A stretch of 32,144 nt of DNA from the NCBI GenBank assembly GCA_000961575.1, contig LADP01000047.1, positions 1 to 32,144 on the forward strand, read 5' to 3'. This stretch comes from Peptococcaceae bacterium BRH_c8a. Lineage in GTDB: Bacteria > Bacillota > Desulfotomaculia > Desulfotomaculales > Desulfallaceae. This document shows, piece after piece, positions 17,225 through 24,878 of this stretch (the first letter of the stretch is position 1; each line of letters opens with the position of its first letter). The position numbers and the translations under genes are program-made. The notes below the pieces were generated by a model, which did not search any database, was not told the DNA's origin, and saw only the letters and a list, made by a program, of their open reading frames with translations.

Positions 17225-17419
17225 CAACTGATTGAAACATTTTGGGGAACGGTTGTAGGATTTTTAATAGATTTTACCGTTGGTGGAATGTTCGGCGTAA
17301 TCCTGGGTTTATTAATAGAATGGCGGGGGCTGGGCTATACTGGTCCAGGCTTTTTTTACTTAAATATCATAGCCATTTTTGTTGACATATTATATGTCAG
17401 GATGTACAATGACATATAA
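17225..17419 (+). pseudogene. Fragment of a small membrane protein without a start codon
   Basis: The frame after TAG at 17222 reads 64 residues to TAA at 17417. It includes TFWGTVVGFLIDFTVGGMFG and VILGLLIEWRG, a hydrophobic glycine-rich segment typical of membrane proteins. There is no usable start and the last part overlaps the promoter palindromes. It is probably the remnant of a gene displaced when the resistance operon arrived. Confidence 0.4.
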
Positions 17420-17426
17420 TATGTCA
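17382..17426 (+). promoter_or_regulatory. Promoter with two 17-bp palindromic operators before the HTH-cat operon
   Basis: TTGACA (17382-17387), 17 bases, then TACAAT (17405-17410) form a strong sigma-A promoter. TGACATATTATATGTCA (17383-17399) and TGACATATAATATGTCA (17410-17426) are perfect palindromes differing only at the centre, 27 bases apart. One covers the -35 and spacer; the other covers the start site up to the AAAGGAGA ribosome site. A repressor dimer on each would shut the promoter. The HTH protein encoded next is the obvious candidate. Confidence 0.85.
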
Positions 17427-17442
17427 AAGGAGATGTAGTTTA

Positions 17443-17892
17443 ATGGATATAACAAAAGGTTTACATACGAAAACGACATTAGAGCACCTCATTTTCTTGA
17501 GCAATAAAAACATCGTAAGCGTATGTAAAGAACTGCAAATTACGCCACAGCAGTTTTCTGACTGGATTAAAAATAGGCGACCAATCCCCACCGATCGACT
17601 GGAGCAACTCGTTGAGTATTTCCAGGTTCCTGAAGAGATGTTGGTGGATAGAAAGTTTGCTCGCCGCCTTTCTGCCCTGACTGCGGTGGAGTTGGAGATG
17701 GTGGTGGCTGCTAACCGGTTGCAATGCTGCGCTAATGAGGAAAAAGAAGAACTTAATTATCGGTTGGATTGCTTGAAAGCAGAACGGGAAAAGCAGATTA
17801 GAATTGCCCGTTTGACGGCGATTCTGGAGGAAAACGAGCCTGTAAAGATGGATAAGATCGATGCTTTTTTAAATAAATTGGAGGAAAAATAG
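17443..17892 (+). CDS. HTH (Cro/CI-like) regulator with coiled-coil tail
   Basis: The start is ATG at 17443, 9 bases after AAAGGAGA. Residues about 10-68 look like a lambda-repressor-type HTH: NIVSVCKELQITPQQFSDWI, then PIPTDRLEQLVEYFQVPEEML. Residues 75-149 are charged and heptad-like (ANEEKEELNYRLDCLKAERE), suggesting a coiled coil for dimerisation. It is translated together with the acetyltransferase gene, whose ATG begins one base after this stop. The twin palindromes in its promoter fit an autoregulating dimer. It may sense the drug or a stress, but no ligand domain is evident. Confidence 0.7.
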   Translation: MDITKGLHTKTTLEHLIFLSNKNIVSVCKELQITPQQFSDWIKNRRPIPTDRLEQLVEYFQVPEEMLVDRKFARRLSALTAVELEMVVAANRLQCCANEEKEELNYRLDCLKAEREKQIRIARLTAILEENEPVKMDKIDAFLNKLEEK

Positions 17893-17893
17893 T

Positions 17894-18553
17894 ATGGAAC
17901 CACAATTTAACACACTTGACCTCACAAGCTGGCCAAGGGGGCAGATGTTTTATTACTTTTCTAAAATGGCACCTACCGGTTACTCCATTTGTGTTGATGT
18001 GGATATTACGCTTACAAGGAAGGCACTTAAGGCGCAAGGTAAGAAGTTTTTTCCTGCATATTTATACCTGGTAACTAGGCTGCTTAATAAACAAACTGAA
18101 TTCAAAGTGGCCTATCAAGATGAAACATTGGGATACTGGAATACTTTAACTCCACTCTACGCCACTTTCCATGAGGATGACAAAACAATATCCTTTCTTT
18201 GGACGGAATTCAGTGACGACTTTGCTGAATTTTATGAGCAATATATCGAGGACGGTGAACAATATGGCAATAACCACGGCGTGTTGGCAAGGCCTGGTGT
18301 TCCGCCTGCCAACAGCTATACGGTTTCTTGTGTGCCATGGATTAGCTTTAAGGAATTTTGCGTGCATAGCTACGACAACAAGAATTACTTCTTCCCGTCT
18401 ATCGAGGCAGGTAAGTTTTTTGAGAACGACGGCAGGATCATCATGCCATTGTCCATAACGGCACACCATGCTACAACCGATGGATATCATATTAATCTGT
18501 TCCTTGAAAAATTGCAGCAAGAAATGAATCACCCTGAAAACTGGTTAAAATAA
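17894..18553 (+). CDS. cat: Type A chloramphenicol O-acetyltransferase
   Basis: The 219-residue protein matches the CAT trimer family in length and order: FNTLDLTSWPRGQMFYYF at the start, SCVPWISF in the middle and the catalytic HHATTDGYHINLFL near residues 191-204. The second His of HHxxxDGxH is the general base and the Asp is structural. CAT transfers acetyl from acetyl-CoA to the 3-hydroxyl of chloramphenicol, in the cytoplasm. The ATG at 17894 is one base past the HTH gene stop, within reach of GGAGG in that gene's end. An operon with an autoregulated HTH gene is not the usual attenuation control of Gram-positive cat genes. Similar family members may acetylate other substrates. Confidence 0.9.
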   Translation: MEPQFNTLDLTSWPRGQMFYYFSKMAPTGYSICVDVDITLTRKALKAQGKKFFPAYLYLVTRLLNKQTEFKVAYQDETLGYWNTLTPLYATFHEDDKTISFLWTEFSDDFAEFYEQYIEDGEQYGNNHGVLARPGVPPANSYTVSCVPWISFKEFCVHSYDNKNYFFPSIEAGKFFENDGRIIMPLSITAHHATTDGYHINLFLEKLQQEMNHPENWLK

Positions 18554-18689
18554 ACAATTAATCCTTTGAGCAATAGATTAAAGTCCTCAATACCACCAAG
18601 GAAAATAAATAAAGATATTATATCGCGCACACGCAAGGCCAACATAAACTCCGGTTAACAACTCGACATGTTCCATCATCAACAATTCT
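18554..18689. other. Intergenic region between converging genes
   Basis: No gene and no convincing terminator hairpin is seen between cat and the converging GNAT gene. Confidence 0.3.
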
Positions 18690-19133
18690 TTATTTTTCTA
18701 GCTTCATAATAACAGTATCAATGCCGGCAGGATTTTTCCCTCCATCTTTGAAGTCTATAAAGCCAAACTTTAAATACATCTTTCTTGCCATCTCGCCGTC
18801 TTTTATGTTTGGAGAAAAGGTTTGCACGAAAACAGGTCTCTTATTATCCAAAAAACTAAGTGCCCTTGCAACCAACTGATGGCCATACCTTTTACCGCGA
18901 CTTTCCTCTCTGACCGCCAGCCATATTATCTCATTTGTATTACTATTGACAGCTATTATGCCTTGAATTTTATTATTACTCTCAATACAAAAAGCTAATG
19001 AATTAAAAATGCATTCCCTAATACCATTTTCAAAATCTATATCATCAACCATTTTACCAAATATAGGTTCAACTTCTTTAGCTAAATCCAGCCAGGCATT
19101 ATAATCATCCATTTTAACGAATCTAACAACCAT
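18690..19133 (-). CDS. GNAT-family N-acetyltransferase
   Basis: The ATG at 19133 follows AAGGAGA by 8 bases. The 147 residues show the GNAT core: a beta strand IIWLAVREESRGKRYGHQLV holding the acetyl-CoA pyrophosphate loop (RGKRYG), then ARALSFLD, and a C-terminal ARKMYLKFGF. The acceptor is unknown. It is probably a single-gene transcript, convergent with cat. Confidence 0.85.
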   Translation of the reverse strand: MVVRFVKMDDYNAWLDLAKEVEPIFGKMVDDIDFENGIRECIFNSLAFCIESNNKIQGIIAVNSNTNEIIWLAVREESRGKRYGHQLVARALSFLDNKRPVFVQTFSPNIKDGEMARKMYLKFGFIDFKDGGKNPAGIDTVIMKLEK

Positions 19134-19214
19134 GATGTAATCTCCTTTTTATCTATTAGAGCGAATCGTACACCTTCTACCCTGTTGGCAAGGTGTTGGT
19201 TATATCCAGAAGTT

Positions 19215-19400
19215 CTACCTTGAGGATAAAATAACCTCTTCTAAAGAACTGATATATAGCAGAGATCCATCTAATGTACTAATTAATCTGCCCTGCTCGT
19301 CATGCTTAAATTTTTCTTTGTCGTCCTTTATTTCATCAAATCTATAAACGTTAGGGGATAGGTCTTTAAGGCCAACCAAAACCGCTTTTTGCTTGAAGGG
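19215..19400 (-). pseudogene. 3' end of an unidentified gene cut by the recombinase fragment
   Basis: On the minus strand an open frame of about 60 codons (QKAVLVGLKDLSPNVYRFDE, later FKHDEQGRLISTLDGSLLY) ends at TAG 19217-19215. It has no start: its sequence breaks at about 19395, where the serine recombinase frame begins on the other strand. It looks like the C-terminus of a protein interrupted by insertion or rearrangement. I do not recognise the family. Confidence 0.45.
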
Positions 19401-20033
19401 ATGCTAGAGGTAATATCAGAGTTCTATAACATGAACCTGGTCAATGAGACAAGAAAAGGTATGACGGAAAACGCCAAGCGTGGGTTCCATAACGGCGGGG
19501 CTGCACCTTATGGTTACCGCAACTACCGCTATGATCATAACGGTACCATTAAAACAATTTGGGTTCTAGGATCAGAGGAAGAGGTCGCAACAGTAAAGCG
19601 TATTTACCACTTGTACTGCTATGAAAACATGGGTTACAAGAAGATAGCCAGTATGCTTAATGAAGAAGGCATTCCTTGTCCCACCAGAACAAAATGGAGC
19701 TTATCAACTATTTGGCACATACTCCACAATGAAACCTATATAGGTAACAGGGTCTGGATCAAGCAAGAATATAATATACCCGGACAGAAATGGAAGTCAA
19801 AAGACCAATGGATCAGGGTTGAAAATGCCCATCCTGCCATTGTCAGTAAGGAAGCTTTTGAACTGGTTAAAGTGAAAGCAAAACAGAAAACTAAGAATGC
19901 CTCACCTTTTAAGGCCTCTGGATCGGATTTAGCTAACAACATGTTCAGGATTATTATAGGTATTCCGCATTCAGACCCAGATGCTGACCCATTGTTAGAG
20001 AAAGTATGCTACGCTGGGTATGTGTGCTCATAA
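19389..20033 (+). pseudogene. Large serine recombinase, N- and C-terminally truncated
   Basis: The frame carries the middle of a large serine recombinase. LLEGMLEVISEFYNMNL is the end of the resolvase domain and linker helix. Then comes the Recombinase domain (GGAAPYGYRNY, YENMGYKKIASMLNEEGIP, STIWHILHNETYIGNRVW, HPAIVSKEAFELV). The catalytic N-terminal domain with its Ser is missing, and the zinc-ribbon/coiled-coil C-terminus degrades after residue 185. It cannot catalyse recombination and marks a former integrative element. Confidence 0.85.
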
Positions 20034-20414
20034 GAATCGATGCGGTCACCTAATCGATATTGACCACAAAAAAGCAGGGTTCAGAATCACAACCTGCAAA
20101 ACTCAATAACAAAGCGGTCTCCGGTAACCAAGCCGAAGACCGCATTATCCTCATAAAAGCAAAAACCGCCCAAAGGCGGTTAATAGCTTATAAGGTTGGT
20201 GGAGGCGGGCCTCATGTCCACGTATACACAGACACAGACAATGCTTCTTTTTTTATATTTTTCTCAGAACCCAGACCTGTTAGTACATGAGACATCTTCC
20301 TTCAGGAAAAGAATTCCCGGGAAATCCGTGCCACCTCCTATGGCCAGGGCTTCATTCATAATAATGTATAGCCTTTGACTGAAAGCCGGTATTTAGATAA
20401 AAACAAATTTATTG
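20034..20414. other. Non-coding remnant region with hairpins
   Basis: No confident gene. A stop-free stretch just after the recombinase reads AHKNRCGHLIDIDH in a shifted frame, with Cys/His residues like a zinc ribbon; it may be decayed C-terminus. An imperfect 11-bp hairpin lies at 20114-20143. Confidence 0.3.
20156..20181 (-). terminator. Hairpin with minus-strand T-run
   Basis: AACCGCC (20164-20170) and GGCGGTT (20175-20181) form a 7-bp stem. On the minus strand it is followed by TTTTTGCTTTT. It would end leftward transcription, but no gene feeding it is evident, so it may belong to lost sequence. Confidence 0.4.
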
Positions 20415-20450
20415 TTGCGACACATTTTTGTGACATTTGTTATCTATAGT
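20415..20450 (+). promoter_or_regulatory. TTGTGA-box promoter of the small secreted protein
   Basis: TTGTGA at 20428-20433 lies exactly 11 bases before TATAGT (20445-20450). A weaker TTGCGA lies at 20415. The box-to-minus-10 distance equals that before the gene at 21699 and fits the one before 26671, suggesting a shared activator. Confidence 0.4.
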
Positions 20451-20508
20451 TAACACGCATAGTTTATTACTATTGCGCCAACAAATATTTACAGATGGAG
20501 GTCTTGCT

Positions 20509-20751
20509 TTGAAAAAAATCATCTTATTAATTGTCGCTGCTCTAACCTTGTTTGTTGCCGTACCTGCTTTCGCTGCTCCCGCGGAAAACGCTAATCCAAG
20601 GGCTTTTCAGGTCTAGGTTATCAAGGTTTGTCGTGATATGATGAGGGATGCTGTTGATACAAAAATGATTACCAAGGAACAGGCCAAAGCCTGTATAGAG
20701 ATGATGAAAACTGCTCCCTGCCCCGATATGCTGACTACAACTACTGAATAA
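20509..20751 (+). pseudogene. Small secreted protein with an in-frame TAG
   Basis: The start is TTG at 20509 with GGAGG 7 bases before it. Residues 1-24 are a clear signal peptide ending AFA. At codon 36 (20614-20616) the frame hits TAG, then continues for 44 codons to TAA: DAVDTKMITKEQAKACIEMM and then a CPDM segment. The second half is a helical KEQAKA motif like that in the DUF2680-type protein at 26671. The single-base change CAG to TAG would explain it as a young pseudogene. Readthrough, or pyrrolysine if the genome has the pyl genes, is the alternative. Confidence 0.6.
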
Positions 20752-20787
20752 GTGCAATCTTGGGCATTAATAAATTAATGTTCAGCA

Positions 20788-20834
20788 AAAACCAGGTCCT
20801 AGGGTTTACACTAACATCATTAGGACCTGGTTTT
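20788..20834. terminator. Bidirectional terminator between converging genes
   Basis: AAAACCAGGTCCTA (20788-20801) and TAGGACCTGGTTTT (20821-20834) form a perfect 14-bp stem, with A-run on one side and T-run on the other. It lies between the small secreted gene and the converging methyltransferase gene and can serve both. Confidence 0.8.
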
Positions 20835-20862
20835 AGTTTAATAATGTTGAGATTTAAGCACA

Positions 20863-21525
20863 TCAATTGCTTTCAATATTCAACTTTTTTCCTTTACTTA
20901 AAACAGGTATGAAAGCCGGTGTAACTTCCCTGTACTTAACATAATCATCACCGAAATAATCTATAGAATCTATTTCTTCCTGTTTTGCAAGCCGCCTGTA
21001 AATCCAAACCAAGACGGGGAACATCAGCAGTGTTAATAATGTGGGCCACTGCAGTAAAAAGGCGATCATAATTAACATGAACGCTGTATATTGAGGGTGG
21101 CGAATATAGGCATACAAGCCGGTGGTTGCCATTACACCTTTTTGTTGTGCCGCATGCAGAACTCTCCAGGCGCTGATGATCATATACATACCGGCAAAAA
21201 TTAATACGTTGCTTAACAAATGAACTGGCGAAGTATGAGGATCACCTTCCAAACCTAAAAGAGTGTACCACAGGTGTCCGGCATCATGCGTCAATAAGTT
21301 TAAGCCCGGGAAACTTGTCCCCAACCATCCCGAAAGAAAGTAAATAGTTAGCGGGAAACCGTACATTTCGGTGAAGAGCGCGATAATAAACGCAGAAAAT
21401 CCCCCAAATGAACGCCAGTCCCGTGTTGTTTTGGGCTTAAAAAAGCTAAAAGCAAAAATGATGAAGATCAAAGAATTGATCAAAACCACTGTCCATAAGC
21501 CGTATCCGTTGGTTATGCTTTCCAT
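20863..21525 (-). CDS. Membrane methyltransferase-like protein (isoprenylcysteine methyltransferase family)
   Basis: The 220-residue protein has about five to six membrane segments. A C-terminal signature GLYAYIRHPQYTAFML is followed by a hydrophobic pair and EEIDSIDYFGDDYVKYREVT. This RHPxY motif plus a late EE and YF.Y is the SAM-binding part of the ICMT/PEMT-like family. The substrate in bacteria is mostly unknown. The start is ATG at 21525 after GGAAGGAGA. A tiny gene ends 24 bases upstream on the same strand, so the two form an operon behind the TTGTGA-box promoter at 21756-21808. Confidence 0.8.
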   Translation of the reverse strand: MESITNGYGLWTVVLINSLIFIIFAFSFFKPKTTRDWRSFGGFSAFIIALFTEMYGFPLTIYFLSGWLGTSFPGLNLLTHDAGHLWYTLLGLEGDPHTSPVHLLSNVLIFAGMYMIISAWRVLHAAQQKGVMATTGLYAYIRHPQYTAFMLIMIAFLLQWPTLLTLLMFPVLVWIYRRLAKQEEIDSIDYFGDDYVKYREVTPAFIPVLSKGKKLNIESN

Positions 21526-21549
21526 TAAAACTCTCCTTCCCCTGATACT

Positions 21550-21699
21550 CTACTGGTGATGCGCGTTGTGATCGACAATGTAAGCAGGGTTTGTCATGGC
21601 TGCCGGTTCAAACTGGGCAGTCAAATAGTTGTTATAATAAATACCGGCTGCTAATATAACCACTAAGACCGTAACCATTAAAATTATTGTTTTTTTCAT
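21550..21699 (-). CDS. Small single-membrane-span protein (49 aa)
   Basis: The ATG at 21699 follows GGAGGTC. The peptide starts MKKTIILMVTVLVVILAAG, one hydrophobic span or signal anchor, and ends in a polar tail rich in His and Asn (VDHNAHHQ) that could contact metal. It is not a family I know. It precedes the membrane methyltransferase in a two-gene operon. Confidence 0.65.
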   Translation of the reverse strand: MKKTIILMVTVLVVILAAGIYYNNYLTAQFEPAAMTNPAYIVDHNAHHQ

Positions 21700-21755
21700 T
21701 TTTTGACCTCCGGTTTTTTAGCTACTTTTATAGAACCATTGAAAAGCATATAAGA

Positions 21756-21808
21756 ATTATACAAAGCCAATATCACAATAGTTTCACAAAAGGTTAACAG
21801 TTTTGTGA
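21756..21808 (-). promoter_or_regulatory. Promoter with TTGTGA direct repeats
   Basis: On the minus strand two TTGTGA boxes (21789-21784 and 21778-21773) lie 11 bases apart, one helical turn. The nearer box is 11 bases before TATAAT (21761-21756). A third, inverted copy (21801-21808) makes the palindrome TCACAAAA-N9-TTTTGTGA. Direct repeats at one-turn spacing next to the -10 are typical of OmpR/PhoB-type activators. Confidence 0.55.
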
Positions 21809-21828
21809 CGTTTAAACAGCTAAAACCT

Positions 21829-21899
21829 AAAAAGGCTTGCTTAATAAGCCCACCAGTACAAAGATGCTGTCAGGACGTTTACCTGACAGCATCTTTGTA
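21829..21899 (-). terminator. Double hairpin ending the Cys-rich copper protein gene
   Basis: An 18-bp perfect stem (21857-21874 with 21882-21899, 7-base loop) is followed on the minus strand by a second small stem, GGCTT/AAGCC, and five T (near 21829-21850). Together they should stop leftward transcription about 40 bases after the gene. Confidence 0.75.
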
Positions 21900-21933
21900 T
21901 AAAAGCTAACATGGGGGATTGGTGTAACAGCTT

Positions 21934-22278
21934 TTAGGAAGCCATATTCCGACAAGCCTGGGCACATTCACGGCAAATTTGGGCGCAAGCCTGGCAATGG
22001 TCGTCTTTAAACATTTCACATTCTTTAGCACAAGCGTCGCAGATATCGGCGCACAGATTGCAAATCGGATTGGCAAAACTGCTGTTTCTGGCCATGAATT
22101 GCACGGCCTGCAGGCAAATCTCGGCGCAATCGTTCAAGGTTTTGATGCATTTGTCCCGGGCTTTTACATCTGCCTCTTCCAGGCAGGCGGTAAAGCATTC
22201 TTCACAGGCCCGAGCGCATTTAACGCAAGAATTAATGCAGGCATCCATAGTTTTTGGTGAATTAGGTAATACACCCAT
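21934..22278 (-). CDS. Four-helix-bundle Cys-rich copper-binding protein (DUF326/Csp-like)
   Basis: The 114 residues contain 19 Cys, nearly all in CxxC or CxxxC pairs along helices (CINSCVKCARACEECFTAC at 14-32; CADICDACAKEC; CQACAQICRECAQAC near the end). This is the pattern of the DUF326 family, to which the copper storage proteins Csp1 and Csp3 belong, where Cys line a four-helix bundle and hold many Cu(I). No signal peptide is seen, so a cytosolic Csp3-type role is likely. The copper ATPase gene nearby supports this. The start is ATG at 22278 after GAGGTT. Confidence 0.88.
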   Translation of the reverse strand: MGVLPNSPKTMDACINSCVKCARACEECFTACLEEADVKARDKCIKTLNDCAEICLQAVQFMARNSSFANPICNLCADICDACAKECEMFKDDHCQACAQICRECAQACRNMAS

Positions 22279-22716
22279 TGGTTTAGAACCTCGTATTTAA
22301 GTTTAAACCTATTATGCTTGGGTTGAATAAAAAAAATACTTAAAATGCTATATACTTACAACCACGTAACTAAAGATGGTGAAGTTCTGCCATTATTTAG
22401 GCAAGGTTTCAAAGAGATCCCAATTTCTTTACCATTAACGGCCGGGCATTTCCGTTTACAGTGCCTCTTTATACCGGAATGGGCGAACGGGTACGTTGTA
22501 GAACTCAGTGCCATAACCCCGGGGCATGGCCGCTGGTTGGAACTAAACCGTTTCACACACTTCTAACAACGGGGAGACTCCCGGTGGGATGACCAGGTTT
22601 ATTTATCAGCGCAGGACTTTAAATAAAAAGTATAAGCTTGCATAAGGTTTTTGTTGCTGTTAATAATAAAAACGCACAGCTAACGTTTAATTTTTAGTTC
22701 TTTAGAGGTGTAACCC
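22279..22716. other. Intergenic region with no convincing gene
   Basis: Overlapping open frames exist on both strands (22345-22566 plus, 22356-22556 minus). Neither has a ribosome site or a recognisable family. A short GGGAG/CTCCC hairpin lies near 22571-22582. I see no repeat or RNA gene. Confidence 0.3.
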
Positions 22717-22959
22717 ATGTTATCCCAGATGGATGTAGCTTTAATGAAAAGCCATTTGATGGATCATCAGGCCGGCATCAACAAACTAAACGCCTACCTT
22801 GGTCAGGTCCGTGACCCGCAGCTTGCCCAGGCGATTCAACTGCAGCAGCAAACCATGCAAAGGCACTATCAAATTATGGTAAATTTATTGCAAAACAGCG
22901 GCGGAACCCAGTATGCCATGAACCAACCTGTCACCCAAAGGAGTGAATTTTATGTTTGA
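22717..22959 (+). CDS. CotF-like spore coat protein, short form
   Basis: The 80 residues (HLMDHQAGINKLNAYLGQV, then AIQLQQQTMQRHYQIMVNLL) are amphipathic helices like the first helical pair of short CotF-type coat proteins in clostridia. The ATG at 22717 follows AGAGGTG. A second reading frame with its own SD overlaps its end, the usual tandem arrangement of coat genes. Assignment rests on pattern, not an alignment. Confidence 0.6.
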   Translation: MLSQMDVALMKSHLMDHQAGINKLNAYLGQVRDPQLAQAIQLQQQTMQRHYQIMVNLLQNSGGTQYAMNQPVTQRSEFYV

Positions 22960-23011
22960 TGAACACACCATTGCCGTGGACGCAATGACAATGGCCAATA
23001 AGTTTCCTTGA
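22952..23011 (+). pseudogene. Start of a second CotF-like coat gene, truncated after 19 codons
   Basis: AAAGGAG and an ATG at 22952 overlapping the previous stop open MFDEHTIAVDAMTMANKFP and then TGA. The DEHTIAxDAxTxA start is that of CotF-family proteins, normally over 80 residues. The rest is missing and a terminator follows directly, so a deletion removed the body of the gene. Confidence 0.55.
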
Positions 23012-23039
23012 CACCCCGAAAAATGGGGTGTTTTGCTTT
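23011..23039 (+). terminator. Rho-independent terminator after the coat genes
   Basis: ACACCCC (23011-23017) and GGGGTGT (23025-23031) form a 7-bp stem with a 7-base loop, followed by TTTGCTTT. Confidence 0.75.
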
Positions 23040-23138
23040 AGAGCGTAAATATACGTTTAATTGTTCGGGCAGCAACCTGTTAATAAAATAGCATCAACTT
23101 GCAAAATACTAAGGATTAAAGTAATTAAGGGGGACGAC

Positions 23139-24878
23139 ATGAGCCAAAAAGTATCCTTTAATGTGCAGGGTATGGAGTGTGCATCCTGTGCGGCAAAAAT
23201 AGAACGGCAGCTTAAAAAAACAGTCGGAGTTTTAGATGTGGCGGTAAACCTTGCGGTAACCAAGATTACTGTGGAATACGATCCCGACCGGGTGGGAGTG
23301 GACAAGCTGATCGGTGTGGTAGCCGACCTGGGTTACCGTATTCCCACCCGGCGGGTGGATTTAAAAATTAGCGGCATGAGTTGCGCCGCCTGCGCCGCCC
23401 GGGTGGAAAAAACCCTGGCCGGCCAGGAGGGGGTACTTCGCGCCAACGTCAACTTTGCCCTCGAGCGGGCTACCGTGGAATATGACCCCAGCCGGGTGGA
23501 CGTGGCAGATCTTACAAAAACGGTAACCGATGCCGGTTACCGGGCCGAAGCCGGGGATAAGCGTTATGACGCTGACGAGGAAAAATTGGCGCGTGAGCGG
23601 GAAACCAGGCGGCAGACCAACCTGCTCATTTTATCCGCCGCGTTATCCATTCCACTTTTGGCCATGATGTTTGCGGAACTGTTTAATATCCATCTCCCCG
23701 CCCTGGTACATAACAAGGTATTTCAATTCGCCCTGGCCACTCCGGTGCAGTTTATCGCGGGCTTCCAGTTTTACCGCGGGGCGTATAAATCTTTAAGGCA
23801 CGGCAGCGCCAATATGGATGTGCTTATTGCTATGGGCACCTCCGCCGCTTATTTTTACAGCGTGGCCACCACCTTTTTTGTCCCGGGCCATGTTTATTAT
23901 GAAACGGGCGCCATCATCATTACCCTCATTATCCTGGGCCGGTTGCTGGAGTCCGTCGCCAAAGGGCGCACCTCCGAAGCCATCAAAAAACTGATGGGTC
24001 TGCAGGCCAGAATGGCCCGAGTTTATAGAGACGGCCGGGAAATGGATATCCCCGTGGAAGAAGTGCAGGTAAGCGATTTGCTCCTGGTGCGGCCAGGAGA
24101 AAAGGTGCCCGTGGACGGCATCATAGAAGATGGCTTTTCCACCATTGACGAATCCATGCTTACCGGGGAGAGCATACCGGTGGATAAACGCGCCGGTGAC
24201 GAAGTAATCGGCGGCACCATCAACAAGCATGGCGCGTTTAAATTTAAAGCCACCAAAGTCGGCGCCGATACCGCGCTTTCGCAGATTATTAAAATAGTTG
24301 AGGAAGCCCAGGGTTCAAAGGCCCCTATTCAACGCCTGGCCGACGTGATTTCAGCTTATTTTGTGCCTGCCGTGATGGGCATTGCCATCACTGCCTTTCT
24401 GGCCTGGTATTTTATCGGCGACACCGGGAATTTTAGCCGGGCACTGATTAATTTTACAGCAGTGCTGGTGATTGCCTGTCCCTGCGCCCTGGGTTTGGCC
24501 ACCCCCACTTCGATTATGGTGGGCACCGGGCGGGGAGCGGAAAACGGTATCCTAATCAAGGGCGGTGAGCATTTGGAAAAGGCCTATGCCCTTAATACCA
24601 TTGTCCTTGATAAAACTGGCACCATCACCCGGGGAGAGCCTTCCTTAACCGACTTACTTATTACCGCGCCCGACATGGACGAGCGCGAACTGCTCGGGCT
24701 GGTGGCGGCTTTGGAGAAGGGCTCGGAGCACCCGCTGGGGGAGGCTATCGTCAAGGGCGCGCGGGAAAAGGATATCGAACTGGTGGACCCGCAGGGCTTT
24801 GAGGCCATCCCCGGCCACGGCGTGTCCGGCCACAAGTTGGGGACAAGCAGTTGCTGGTGGGCAATCGCCGATTATTAG
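23139..24878 (+). CDS. copA: Copper-exporting P1B ATPase CopA, N-terminal two thirds (frameshifted)
   Basis: The ATG at 23139 follows AAGGGGG. Two heavy-metal-associated domains come first ([10 protein letters not shown] near 11, [10 protein letters not shown] near 80). Then membrane helices, the actuator loop LTGESIPV, the CPC metal site [13 protein letters not shown], the phosphorylation loop [12 protein letters not shown] and the SEHPLGEA motif of the nucleotide domain. CopA pumps Cu(I) out of the cytoplasm at the cost of ATP. The frame breaks at GGGG (24838-24841): one more G restores [16 protein letters not shown] into the frame below, giving a full-length gene 23139-25606. Unless this is a sequencing error or programmed slippage, the pump is inactive. 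Confidence 0.92.
   Translation: MSQKVSFNVQGMECASCAAKIERQLKKTVGVLDVAVNLAVTKITVEYDPDRVGVDKLIGVVADLGYRIPTRRVDLKISGMSCAACAARVEKTLAGQEGVLRANVNFALERATVEYDPSRVDVADLTKTVTDAGYRAEAGDKRYDADEEKLARERETRRQTNLLILSAALSIPLLAMMFAELFNIHLPALVHNKVFQFALATPVQFIAGFQFYRGAYKSLRHGSANMDVLIAMGTSAAYFYSVATTFFVPGHVYYETGAIIITLIILGRLLESVAKGRTSEAIKKLMGLQARMARVYRDGREMDIPVEEVQVSDLLLVRPGEKVPVDGIIEDGFSTIDESMLTGESIPVDKRAGDEVIGGTINKHGAFKFKATKVGADTALSQIIKIVEEAQGSKAPIQRLADVISAYFVPAVMGIAITAFLAWYFIGDTGNFSRALINFTAVLVIACPCALGLATPTSIMVGTGRGAENGILIKGGEHLEKAYALNTIVLDKTGTITRGEPSLTDLLITAPDMDERELLGLVAALEKGSEHPLGEAIVKGAREKDIELVDPQGFEAIPGHGVSGHKLGTSSCWWAIADY

Noticed and set aside
16998-17442. A tRNA or other known RNA gene between the multicopper operon and the cat operon
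   Set aside because: No cloverleaf or known fold could be drawn; the region holds short frames and promoter palindromes.
20060-20378. Two short plus-strand frames
   Set aside because: No ribosome site; low-complexity translation; the region carries hairpins and looks like decayed element DNA.
21857-21899. 18-bp perfect inverted repeat as an attachment site or IS end
   Set aside because: A 7-base loop, position just after a gene and a following stem with T-run make a terminator more likely.
22345-22566. Hypothetical gene of 73 codons
   Set aside because: No ribosome site, an equally long frame on the other strand and no recognisable sequence pattern.
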